Below are positions 7,864-12,779 of a DNA stretch of 12,779 nucleotides, in pieces. The notes beneath the pieces were generated by a model, which was not told the origin of the DNA, ran no database searches, and saw only the letters and a list, made by a program, of their open reading frames with translations. The position numbers and the translations under genes were made by a program. The stretch is from Desulfarculus sp. (GTDB taxonomy: Bacteria; Desulfobacterota; Desulfarculia; Desulfarculales; Desulfarculaceae): positions 1 through 12,779 of the forward strand of contig JAIWNN010000092.1 in the NCBI GenBank assembly GCA_020216805.1, in the 5' to 3' direction. Every line of letters begins with the position of its first letter. Positions within the stretch are counted from its first letter, which is position 1.

Positions 7864-7923
7864 CCGGGCGCGGGTTTTTTCGGGCAAAACACGCCGGGCC
7901 CGCGCCCGGGGCCCGGCGTTTTG
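7864..7923 (-). promoter_or_regulatory. Overlapping alternative hairpins between desulfoferrodoxin and rubredoxin genes
   Basis: Hairpin A: CAAAA-CA-CGCCGGGCCC (7885-7901) pairs with GGGCCCGGCGTTTTG (7909-7923), with a two-base bulge. Its 3' side on the - strand carries TTTT, as in a leaky terminator. Hairpin B: CCGGGCGCGGG (7864-7874) pairs perfectly over 11 bp with CCCGCGCCCGG (7899-7909), which overlaps the loop and arm of A. The two cannot form together. The spacer is 98 bases, the widest in the perR-to-rubredoxin run. A role in setting rubredoxin/roo levels against the upstream genes is inferred. Confidence 0.55.
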
Positions 7924-7942
7924 TCTGTTCCAACAGGGCCGA

Positions 7943-8323
7943 TCAGGCCTGGGCCTTCCAGTGGCCGTGCAGGTTGCAGTACTCCCGGGCGGTGACTGAG
8001 GCGGCGTCGATCTTGAACACCGCCTCCGGGGCCTGCCCGGGTTTCAGGAACTCCAGGTAGGCCTTGTCGCCGGCCACCAGCTCGATCCACTGGATGTAGT
8101 GCTTCTCCTCCATGGGATGGGGCACGCTGCCGACCTTGACCTTGTAGCCGCCGTCGATCTTCTCGATCACCGGCACGTGCTTCTCCTTGGCCGCGTCCAC
8201 CGTGTTCTCTTCCTGCAGCTTCATGGGCTGACCGCAGCAAACCAACTCGCCCTTGCTGGCGTGCAACATCTCCACGATGTTGCCGCACAGTTCGCATTTG
8301 TAAACCTGCAGTCTCTGATTCAT
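7943..8323 (-). CDS. dfx: Desulfoferrodoxin, class I superoxide reductase
   Basis: This enzyme reduces superoxide to hydrogen peroxide without making O2, using electrons from rubredoxin in the cytoplasm. The 126-residue product has an N-terminal desulforedoxin-type domain with Fe ligands C10, C13, C29 and C30. Its C-terminal superoxide reductase domain has the catalytic iron ligands H49, H69, H75, H119 and C116. The conserved E47-K48 pair precedes H49 (AKEKHVPVI). The spacing is that of the two-iron Desulfovibrio enzymes (also called rbo). GAGGAGG five bases before the ATG fixes the start. It sits directly after rubrerythrin, which would remove the peroxide it makes. Confidence 0.97.
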   Translation of the reverse strand: MNQRLQVYKCELCGNIVEMLHASKGELVCCGQPMKLQEENTVDAAKEKHVPVIEKIDGGYKVKVGSVPHPMEEKHYIQWIELVAGDKAYLEFLKPGQAPEAVFKIDAASVTAREYCNLHGHWKAQA

Positions 8324-8380
8324 GAAAGCCTCCTCGCTGGGGGATGGCGGTCCGGATGGGGGGCCGCCGGACCAAATCGG

Positions 8381-8956
8381 TTACCAGTTCTCGCCCTTGA
8401 GCTCGAAATGGGCTCTGGGGTGGGCGCAGGCCGGGCAGGCGTCCGGGGCGCCCTCGCCCTCGTGCAGATAACCGCAATTGCGGCAGCGCCAGGTGGTCTT
8501 GGTCTCGCGCTTGAAGACCCGGCCCGACTCGATGTTGGCGGCCAGGGCGCGATAGCGCTTCTCGTGGAAGCGCTCGGCCACGGCGATGGCCTCGAAGACC
8601 TTGGCGATGTCGCCGAAGCCTTCGGCCGCGGCGGTCTTGGCGAAGCTCGGGTACATCACGGTCTGCTCGTAATTCTCGCCGCCGGCCGCTTCCAGGAGAT
8701 TCTGCCTGGTGTCGCCGATGACGCCGGCCGGGAAGGCCGCCACCACCTCCACCTCGCCGCCCTGCAGGAACTTGAACAGGCGCTTGGCGTGCTCCTTCTC
8801 CTGGTTGGCGGTCTCCTCGAAGATGAAGGCGATCTGCTCGTATCCCTCTGTCTTGGCCTGGGCCGCGAAATAGGTGTAGCGGTTGCGGGCCTGGGATTCG
8901 CCGGCAAAGGCGGTGAGCAGGTTTTTCTCGGTTTGGGTGCCTTTGAGGCTGGCCAT
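8381..8956 (-). CDS. rbr: Rubrerythrin
   Basis: A cytoplasmic NADH- or rubredoxin-linked peroxidase that reduces hydrogen peroxide to water in anaerobes. From ATG 8956 the product is 191 residues, the length of the Desulfovibrio vulgaris protein. The ferritin-like diiron domain has E20 ([14 protein letters not shown]), a second ligand helix with [10 protein letters not shown] and a third with [13 protein letters not shown]. The C-terminal rubredoxin-like Fe(Cys)4 site is [12 protein letters not shown] and DACPACAHP. The ATG at 8956 has GGAGAGAG upstream; an in-frame TTG at 8974 would overlap that ribosome site. It lies 35 bases after the small winged-helix gene and 57 bases before desulfoferrodoxin; that second gap holds a 7-bp GGTCCGG/CCGGACC inverted repeat. 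Confidence 0.97.
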   Translation of the reverse strand: MASLKGTQTEKNLLTAFAGESQARNRYTYFAAQAKTEGYEQIAFIFEETANQEKEHAKRLFKFLQGGEVEVVAAFPAGVIGDTRQNLLEAAGGENYEQTVMYPSFAKTAAAEGFGDIAKVFEAIAVAERFHEKRYRALAANIESGRVFKRETKTTWRCRNCGYLHEGEGAPDACPACAHPRAHFELKGENW

Positions 8957-8991
8957 GATTGCTTCTCTCTCCAATCGGTTGCTTCTGGGTG

Positions 8992-9222
8992 CTAGCTGGC
9001 GATCCGGTCCTTGCCGGCCGCGGTGATGGCGTACTTGCAGCGCACCGGACTATCCACCAGCCCCAGGGCCTTGAGCCCCTTGATCTGGTCGCTGACCACC
9101 TTGCCGTCCAGCCCCGCCGCCTCCGCGATCTGCTTGGGGGCCTGGGGATTGCCGGCGGCGGCCAGGGTCTTGAGAACCTTGATGCCGGTGACGTCCAGAG
9201 CGTTCTTGTCCTTGGCGGTCAT
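8992..9222 (-). CDS. Small winged helix-turn-helix protein
   Basis: A 76-residue protein that appears to be a single DNA-binding winged helix. [20 protein letters not shown] forms the first helices, [21 protein letters not shown] the recognition helix and following strand, and [17 protein letters not shown] the wing and final helix. It resembles MarR/ArsR-type domains but is too short to carry an effector domain. One cysteine (about residue 62) is in the wing. ATG 9222 is supported by AGGAGA eight bases upstream, and it follows perR by 29 bases. It therefore looks like a co-transcribed second regulator inside the peroxide operon. I do not recognise a named family, and its targets are unknown. 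Confidence 0.85.
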   Translation of the reverse strand: MTAKDKNALDVTGIKVLKTLAAAGNPQAPKQIAEAAGLDGKVVSDQIKGLKALGLVDSPVRCKYAITAAGKDRIAS

Positions 9223-9251
9223 TGCCGTTGTCTCCTGGTGTCGATTCGGTT

Positions 9252-9662
9252 TCAGGCCATGGCGGACTGCTGGCGACGGCAGTCGGGGCAGCGACCCACG
9301 AACTCCAGACGATGGCCCATCACCTCGAACCCGCTGTGCTGGCTGGCGGCGCGCTCCAGGCCGTCCATGGGCGGCAGGTCCAGGTCGAAAACCCGACCGC
9401 AATCCAGACAGCGCAGATGGTAGTGGTTGTCCACCGTGCCATCGAAGCGCATCTCCACGCCCGCCACGTCAAGCTTCTGGATCACGCCCACCCGGGAGAG
9501 GATCTCCAGGTTGCGGTAGACCGTGCCCAGGCTGATCCGCGGCAGGCGTCGGCGCACGATCTGGCAGAGCTCCCCCGCCGTGGGGTGGCTCTTGAGCTTG
9601 CACAACTCGTCCAGGATCACCTGGCGCTGAGTCGTCATCCGTAGTCTTTGGGTTGCTTCCAC
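9252..9662 (-). CDS. perR: PerR-type peroxide-sensing repressor (Fur family)
   Basis: This metal-dependent repressor would release DNA when peroxide oxidises its metal-binding histidines. The product is 136 residues from the GTG at 9662. A winged helix (TTQRQVILDELCK, then ISLGTVYRNLEIL) precedes the dimer domain. All five Bacillus PerR regulatory ligands have counterparts: H26, D74, H80, H82 and D93. The Asp rather than Glu at the last position favours PerR over Fur. The structural zinc cysteines are C85/C88 and C125/C128. I chose GTG 9662 because GGAGG lies five bases upstream. GTG 9674 has no ribosome site and would start almost at the transcript end, and ATG 9638 would remove the first helix. 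It leads the defence operon and probably represses itself. Confidence 0.9.
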   Translation of the reverse strand: MEATQRLRMTTQRQVILDELCKLKSHPTAGELCQIVRRRLPRISLGTVYRNLEILSRVGVIQKLDVAGVEMRFDGTVDNHYHLRCLDCGRVFDLDLPPMDGLERAASQHSGFEVMGHRLEFVGRCPDCRRQQSAMA

Positions 9663-9675
9663 GACCGCCTCCACT

Positions 9676-9690
9676 TAGTAACAATTATCG
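9676..9690. promoter_or_regulatory. Candidate PerR operator over the perR -10 box
   Basis: Read on the - strand, CGATAATTGTTACTA matches the left 15 bases of the - strand cydAB operator (CGATAATAGATACCA) at 12 positions. It covers the -10 box and the likely start site, which suits autorepression. The second half is weaker than at cydAB, so the site looks degenerate. Confidence 0.55.
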
Positions 9691-9712
9691 ACTACCAAGG
9701 TAACAATACCAA
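9684..9712 (-). promoter_or_regulatory. Sigma-70-type promoter of the perR defence operon
   Basis: On the - strand -35 TTGGTA (9707-9712) and -10 GATAAT (9684-9689) are separated by exactly 17 bases. The start would be near 9677, giving a leader of about 15 bases to the GTG at 9662. The -10 is the same hexamer, in the same CGATAAT context, as at the cydAB promoter. Confidence 0.75.
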
Positions 9713-9718
9713 CCTTGG
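9695..9718. repeat. Inverted repeat over the perR -35 box
   Basis: CCAAGGT (9695-9701) and ACCTTGG (9712-9718) are perfect 7-bp arms around a 10-base centre that overlaps the -35 element. TAACAAT also occurs twice as a direct repeat (9679-9685 and 9701-9707), 22 bases apart, about two helical turns. It may be a second operator. Confidence 0.5.
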
Positions 9719-9871
9719 CTGTCAATGGGCGGCGCCCCCCAATTGTCTGGCTGACCTCCGCCGCAGGCTGGGAACAGGCTTGGGGCCCCGGGAGGCTCTC
9801 GGTTGTCACAGGCGCTCATTTCTAGGGTAAACCAGGGAATTTGGACGAGCAAGGGTTCATTTTCATTCTCG

Positions 9872-9902
9872 TTGGTTGGTGGCTGGAACCGACTGCTATA
9901 CT
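9872..9902 (+). promoter_or_regulatory. Possible queC promoter
   Basis: A good -10, TATACT (9897-9902), lies about 30 bases before the queC start. The best -35 is TTGGTT (9872-9877) at a long 19-base spacing; TTGGTG at 9876 would give 15. The -10 is credible, the -35 is not settled. No preQ1 riboswitch was recognised in the leader. Confidence 0.4.
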
Positions 9903-9933
9903 TGCCCGATGAAACCAGCCCGAGGGGTTTTCC

Positions 9934-10638
9934 ATGCAGCCTGACGCCAAAAATAAACCCGCGGTCGTGCTCCTCTCCGGCGGCCTGGATTCCAGCACCT
10001 GCCTGGCCCTGGCCCGCGAACGTGGCTTTCGCTGCTTCGCCCTGAGCTTCGCCTATGGCCAGCGCCACGCCCAGGAGTTGGCCGCCGCCCGGCGGGTGGC
10101 CCGGGCCCTGGGGGTGGAGCGTCACCTGATCCTGGAGTTGGACCTGCGCCCCATCGGCGGCTCGGCCCTGACCGCCGACCTCCCGGTGCCCAAGGACCGA
10201 CCGCTGGCAGAAATGTCCCACGGAGTGCCGGTGACTTACGTTCCAGCTCGCAACACTCTTTTCCTGTCCCTGGCCGTGGCCTGGGCCGAGACCCTGGAGG
10301 CCACCGACATCTTCATCGGGGTCAACGCGCTTGATTATTCGGGCTATCCCGACTGTCGGCCGGAATTTATCGCCGCCTTCCAAGAAGTGGCCAACCGGGG
10401 CACCCGACTGGGGGCCGAGTTGGGCGGGCGTTTCACCATCCACACCCCGCTGATTCGGCTGAGCAAGGCCGAGATCGTGGCCCAGGGCCTGCGTCTGGGT
10501 CTGGATTATGGTCTGACCCACTCCTGCTACGACCCCACCCCGGAGGGCCTGGCCTGCGGGCGCTGCGACTCCTGCCTGTTGCGGCGCAAGGGCTTTGCCG
10601 AGGCCGGAGTTAGCGACCCCCTGCCCTACGCCGAATAG
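9934..10638 (+). CDS. queC: 7-cyano-7-deazaguanine synthase
   Basis: QueC converts 7-carboxy-7-deazaguanine to preQ0 with ATP and ammonia, a step in making queuosine for tRNA wobble positions. The 234-residue product has the PP-loop ATP motif SGGLDSS (15-21), the conserved [11 protein letters not shown] segment (39-49) and [13 protein letters not shown] (102-114). It also has [16 protein letters not shown] (131-146) and a C-terminal zinc site, C198, C208, C211 and C214 (SCYDP, then CGRCDSC). It has the usual family length. The ATG has GAGGGG six bases upstream. It diverges from perR across about 270 bases and stands alone; no queD, queE or queF is seen here. Confidence 0.97.
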   Translation: MQPDAKNKPAVVLLSGGLDSSTCLALARERGFRCFALSFAYGQRHAQELAAARRVARALGVERHLILELDLRPIGGSALTADLPVPKDRPLAEMSHGVPVTYVPARNTLFLSLAVAWAETLEATDIFIGVNALDYSGYPDCRPEFIAAFQEVANRGTRLGAELGGRFTIHTPLIRLSKAEIVAQGLRLGLDYGLTHSCYDPTPEGLACGRCDSCLLRRKGFAEAGVSDPLPYAE

Positions 10639-10689
10639 ACGCCCCCGACGCCCGCCCCCGGCCGGGCGCGAGCGCCAAGCCCAGGCGGA

Positions 10690-10932
10690 TCAAGGGGCGG
10701 CGGGATGGGCCTGGGCCAGCACCACGCAGCGGGCGTGGCTGGGCTTTTGGCCGTCCGGGCCGGTGATGCCTTCGGGAGCGACCCGGTAGGGTTGGCCGAA
10801 AAAGTCGATCAGGATGTCCCCGCCCTCCCGGGTCACGCCCAGCTCGGCGCAGGGCAGGTTATCCCACACCCGGCCCAACTGGCCCAGATCGTCCTGATAT
10901 ATCTCGCCAAAAACCGGGGCTTTCGCTTGCAT
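10690..10932 (-). CDS. Short DUF3786-like protein, possibly truncated
   Basis: An 80-residue protein of unknown function. Its middle (ILIDFFGQPYRVAPEGITGP) matches, by eye, the same part of the gene just upstream (MVIPVLGKDYLLGPDGIVSS). It therefore looks like the N-terminal half of a DUF3786-type domain. The end (CVVLAQAHPAAP) stops where the longer protein goes on to its GQWLAFRDLPGG block. I see no continuation downstream in another frame before queC. The start is good (CAGGAG six bases before ATG). It follows the longer gene by 44 bases, so they are probably one transcript, and it converges on queC. It may be a decayed tandem duplicate or a genuine short partner. Confidence 0.7.
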   Translation of the reverse strand: MQAKAPVFGEIYQDDLGQLGRVWDNLPCAELGVTREGGDILIDFFGQPYRVAPEGITGPDGQKPSHARCVVLAQAHPAAP

Positions 10933-10976
10933 GGCGCGCTCCTGGCCAAAGGTTGGTCCGCGGGCGCTGCGGCCCT

Positions 10977-11774
10977 TTAGTCATGAGTCAGGGCGATCTT
11001 CTCGAACATCGTCACCAGGCCCATGCAGAGGATGTAGATCGCGTCGATGGGCAGGTTCTGCGTGGCGGTGGAATCGAAGAACATGTTCAGGGATGATTCC
11101 ATGCCGTCCTCGGGCTTCCAGTAGCAGATCAGGATGGGAAGCTTGGGGAGGGGATGGATCACCACCGCGATGTCCGATTCGAACTGGTCCGGGGCGGGAC
11201 GGCCGGCGAAGATGTCGATGATCAGCTCGAAGAGGTTGGTGTGTTGGTCGATCACCTTCTTCAGGGCCTTTTCGCAGCGATGCTCGAAGAAGTTCTTCCA
11301 GTCCAGGCCGCCGGGCAGGTCGCGAAAGGCCAGCCATTGGCCCCGGGGCTCCCGCCCCTGGCCCTTCAGGGCCAGCTTGAGGATGGGCAGGCTCAGCCAG
11401 CTGTTGACATGGCAACTGGAGACGATGCCGTCCGGCCCCAGGAGATAGTCCTTGCCCAACACCGGGATCACCATCTGCCCCTGGCGCATGACCAGCCCCA
11501 GCCGGCCGGCGGCCGCCGCCAGGTCGCTGGCGCACACCAGATCTTGCAGCTCCGACAGGGCCCTTTGCATGTCATCCGTCCCGTCGGCGGCGGTCTTGGC
11601 CGGCGGAGCGGCCGCGGCCAGGACCTCCGGGGGCAGATGGGGGCAGTCGGCCAGACCTTTCCGGCCCTGGATCACCGCCACCGCGAAGGCCAGACAGGCG
11701 GCCAGGCCGCAGTCGCGGCAGTTGGTCTTGGGCAGCAGTTGGTAGACGTCAAGGTGGGTCTTCAATTCGGCCAT
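10977..11774 (-). CDS. Fe-S cluster domain plus DUF3786-like domain protein
   Basis: This 265-residue, apparently soluble protein begins with a 4Fe-4S motif C19-x2-C22-x4-C27-x16-C44 in the context LLPKTNCRDCGLAACLAFA. That closely resembles the N-terminal domain of the large subunit of the corrinoid iron-sulfur protein (PF04060 type) of the CO dehydrogenase/acetyl-CoA pathway. After a linker (about 48-75), residues 90-265 fit my recollection of DUF3786: a VLGKDYLLGPDGI strand region, GQWLAFRDLPGG, and a PLPKLPILICYWKPEDG segment. The ATG has GGGAGGAG five bases upstream. A role in corrinoid or one-carbon metabolism is a guess from the Fe-S domain; no pathway genes are beside it. A short relative of its second domain follows in the same direction. 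Confidence 0.85.
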   Translation of the reverse strand: MAELKTHLDVYQLLPKTNCRDCGLAACLAFAVAVIQGRKGLADCPHLPPEVLAAAAPPAKTAADGTDDMQRALSELQDLVCASDLAAAAGRLGLVMRQGQMVIPVLGKDYLLGPDGIVSSCHVNSWLSLPILKLALKGQGREPRGQWLAFRDLPGGLDWKNFFEHRCEKALKKVIDQHTNLFELIIDIFAGRPAPDQFESDIAVVIHPLPKLPILICYWKPEDGMESSLNMFFDSTATQNLPIDAIYILCMGLVTMFEKIALTHD

Positions 11775-11885
11775 GCGCGCTCCTCCCGTGACTGGTGGCG
11801 GGTGATTGCTCTGGCGCGAGCATAACCGGGTTTTCTGTGGAGCGAATCCCCCGTTCGGGCCATGTGGGGGAGTGGGGAGACGGGG

Positions 11886-12572
11886 TTAGACCAGCCCCTG
11901 GTGGGCGGCCCAGACCGCGGCCTGGGCGCGGTCGTTGAGGGTCAGTTTCTGGAAGATGTTGTCCAGGTGGCGCTTGACGGTGTGGGGGCTCAGGCGCAGG
12001 ACCTCGGCGATCTGGGGGTTGGTCAGGCCCCGGGCCGCCAGGCGCAGCACCTCCAGTTCGCGCGGGGTGAGCGGCCGCCGCAGGGCGGCCTGGAAGGGCA
12101 AATCGCCCAGACCCAGCCGGTTGGTCTCCTCCAGGCTGCGGTACAGGGCCGCGCGGCGCTGGCCCTGGCGCGCCTGGCGGTTCTTGCGAGGGGTGATGTC
12201 GAAGCTGATGCGCGCCACCAGCCTGATCCGGCCCTTGGCGTCCCGGATGGGATAGGCCCGGGCCTCCCGCCAGATGGTGCGTCCGTCCTTGAGGAGGGTG
12301 GAGCGCTCCACCGCCTGGGGCCGGCCGCTGGCCAGGACCTCCCTGACCGGGCAATTGTGCTCGCAGACCTGGTCCAGGCCGTTGAAGACGCGATAGCAAT
12401 GCTCTCCGACCCAGGAATCGCCCCGGCCGGATGGGTCTGGAGGCAGCAGGGGCTCCTTGGCCCAGACGATGCGGTAGGCGGTGTCCACCACCGCCAGGGA
12501 GTCGCCCAGGCTGGCCAGGACCTCCCAGGCCGACCAGGCAGTTGGGCCGGAGCTAAAAGTCGACGGGTCCAT
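11886..12572 (-). CDS. PAS-domain LuxR-type transcriptional regulator
   Basis: A 228-residue one-component regulator with an N-terminal PAS domain (about 15-128) and a C-terminal LuxR/FixJ helix-turn-helix (about 167-228). The latter shows LTPRELEVLRLAARGLTNPQIAEVL then LSPHTVKRHLDNIFQKL across the domain. The PAS domain contains C59 (GEHCYRVFNG), C70 and C74 followed by Pro (VCEHNCPV), which could bind a metal or sense redox. There is no receiver domain, so no phosphorylation is expected. ATG 12572 is preferred, with GAGG five bases upstream; a GTG at 12578 is the alternative. It lies 111 bases upstream of the Fe-S/DUF3786 gene on the same strand and might control it. The ligand is unknown. 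Confidence 0.88.
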   Translation of the reverse strand: MDPSTFSSGPTAWSAWEVLASLGDSLAVVDTAYRIVWAKEPLLPPDPSGRGDSWVGEHCYRVFNGLDQVCEHNCPVREVLASGRPQAVERSTLLKDGRTIWREARAYPIRDAKGRIRLVARISFDITPRKNRQARQGQRRAALYRSLEETNRLGLGDLPFQAALRRPLTPRELEVLRLAARGLTNPQIAEVLRLSPHTVKRHLDNIFQKLTLNDRAQAAVWAAHQGLV

Positions 12573-12649
12573 CTCCACCTCGCGCCATCCCCGCTCCCCT
12601 GAATCCGCTGCTGGCCAGGTATGAATCCACGGCCGCCGGGTCTGCCTGT

Positions 12650-12678
12650 TTCATAAGCCTGTTGCCCGAATCAGTCAA
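12650..12678 (-). promoter_or_regulatory. Promoter of the PAS-LuxR gene
   Basis: On the - strand -35 TTGACT (12673-12678, 5 of 6 consensus) and -10 TATGAA (12650-12655, 4 of 6) are 17 bases apart, about 75 bases before the start codon. The -10 overlaps GGCTTATG, which recurs inverted at 12743-12750. Nothing gene-like is visible in 12679-12779. Confidence 0.5.
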
Positions 12679-12779
12679 GCCTGGCCGGCCTAGGTGTCGT
12701 TGTCAAAGAGGTTGTGCACAGATTGCCAGCCTTGAGACTGGTGGCTTATGGTTTAAGGCCGCATGCGGGCGGCGGTGGT

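Noticed and set aside
6225..8060. A 611-codon open frame on the + strand opposite the flavodiiron, rubredoxin and desulfoferrodoxin genes
   Set aside because: It is the high-GC antisense shadow of three genes with full catalytic motifs on the - strand. Its product is His/Gln/Gly-rich low-complexity sequence with no family resemblance.
9685..10521. A 278-codon open frame on the - strand across the perR-queC spacer and queC
   Set aside because: queC on the + strand is certain, and the reverse frame begins inside it and has no recognisable motif.
10649..10668. Small hairpin CGCCCG/CGGGCG after queC as a terminator
   Set aside because: Only six base pairs and no T run on either strand; such stems are frequent by chance at this GC content.
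11822..11885. TCCCCC/GGGGGA inverted repeat after the PAS-LuxR stop as a terminator
   Set aside because: Short arms, a 13-base loop and no T-rich tail on the - strand.

Overview
The window is high-GC DNA that looks like the chromosome of an anaerobic, sulfate-reducer-like deltaproteobacterium (Desulfobacterota). This is inferred from gene content: rubrerythrin, class I desulfoferrodoxin, rubredoxin and a flavodiiron oxygen reductase next to a bd oxidase, plus a protein with a corrinoid-protein-like Fe-S domain. The residue spacing in the rubredoxin, rubrerythrin and desulfoferrodoxin matches the Desulfovibrio proteins closely. The exact genus cannot be read from the window. I see no phage, insertion sequence, CRISPR, tRNA or rRNA, and no stretch longer than 300 bases without a gene.

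Left block (1-2811, + strand): the end of a sigma-54 activator (AAA+ domain and Fis-type helix-turn-helix), cut by the window edge, then a membrane-bound HAMP/class III nucleotide cyclase with unusual substrate-selecting residues. This block converges on cydAB, whose terminator lies at 2882-2910.

Central block (2949-9662, all - strand) is an oxygen and peroxide defence island. In transcription order it is perR, a 76-residue winged-helix protein, rubrerythrin, desulfoferrodoxin (superoxide reductase), rubredoxin, the flavodiiron oxygen reductase, a HEAT-repeat-like protein, and cydA-cydB. PerR would sense peroxide, rubrerythrin would reduce peroxide and desulfoferrodoxin would reduce superoxide. 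Rubredoxin would carry electrons to these enzymes and to the flavodiiron protein, which reduces O2 to water. Cytochrome bd would remove O2 at the membrane. The perR and cydAB promoters both have a GATAAT -10 box inside a matching CGATAAT-type Fur/PerR operator. That ties the two ends of the island into one likely regulon.

Right block (9675-12779): queC (queuosine precursor synthesis) diverges from perR. Converging on queC are two - strand genes: a protein with an N-terminal 4Fe-4S domain and a C-terminal DUF3786-like domain, and an 80-residue protein that looks like only the first half of that second domain. The last gene is a PAS-LuxR regulator with a three-cysteine cluster in its PAS domain and a plausible sigma-70 promoter. 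The final ~100 bases hold no gene I can support.
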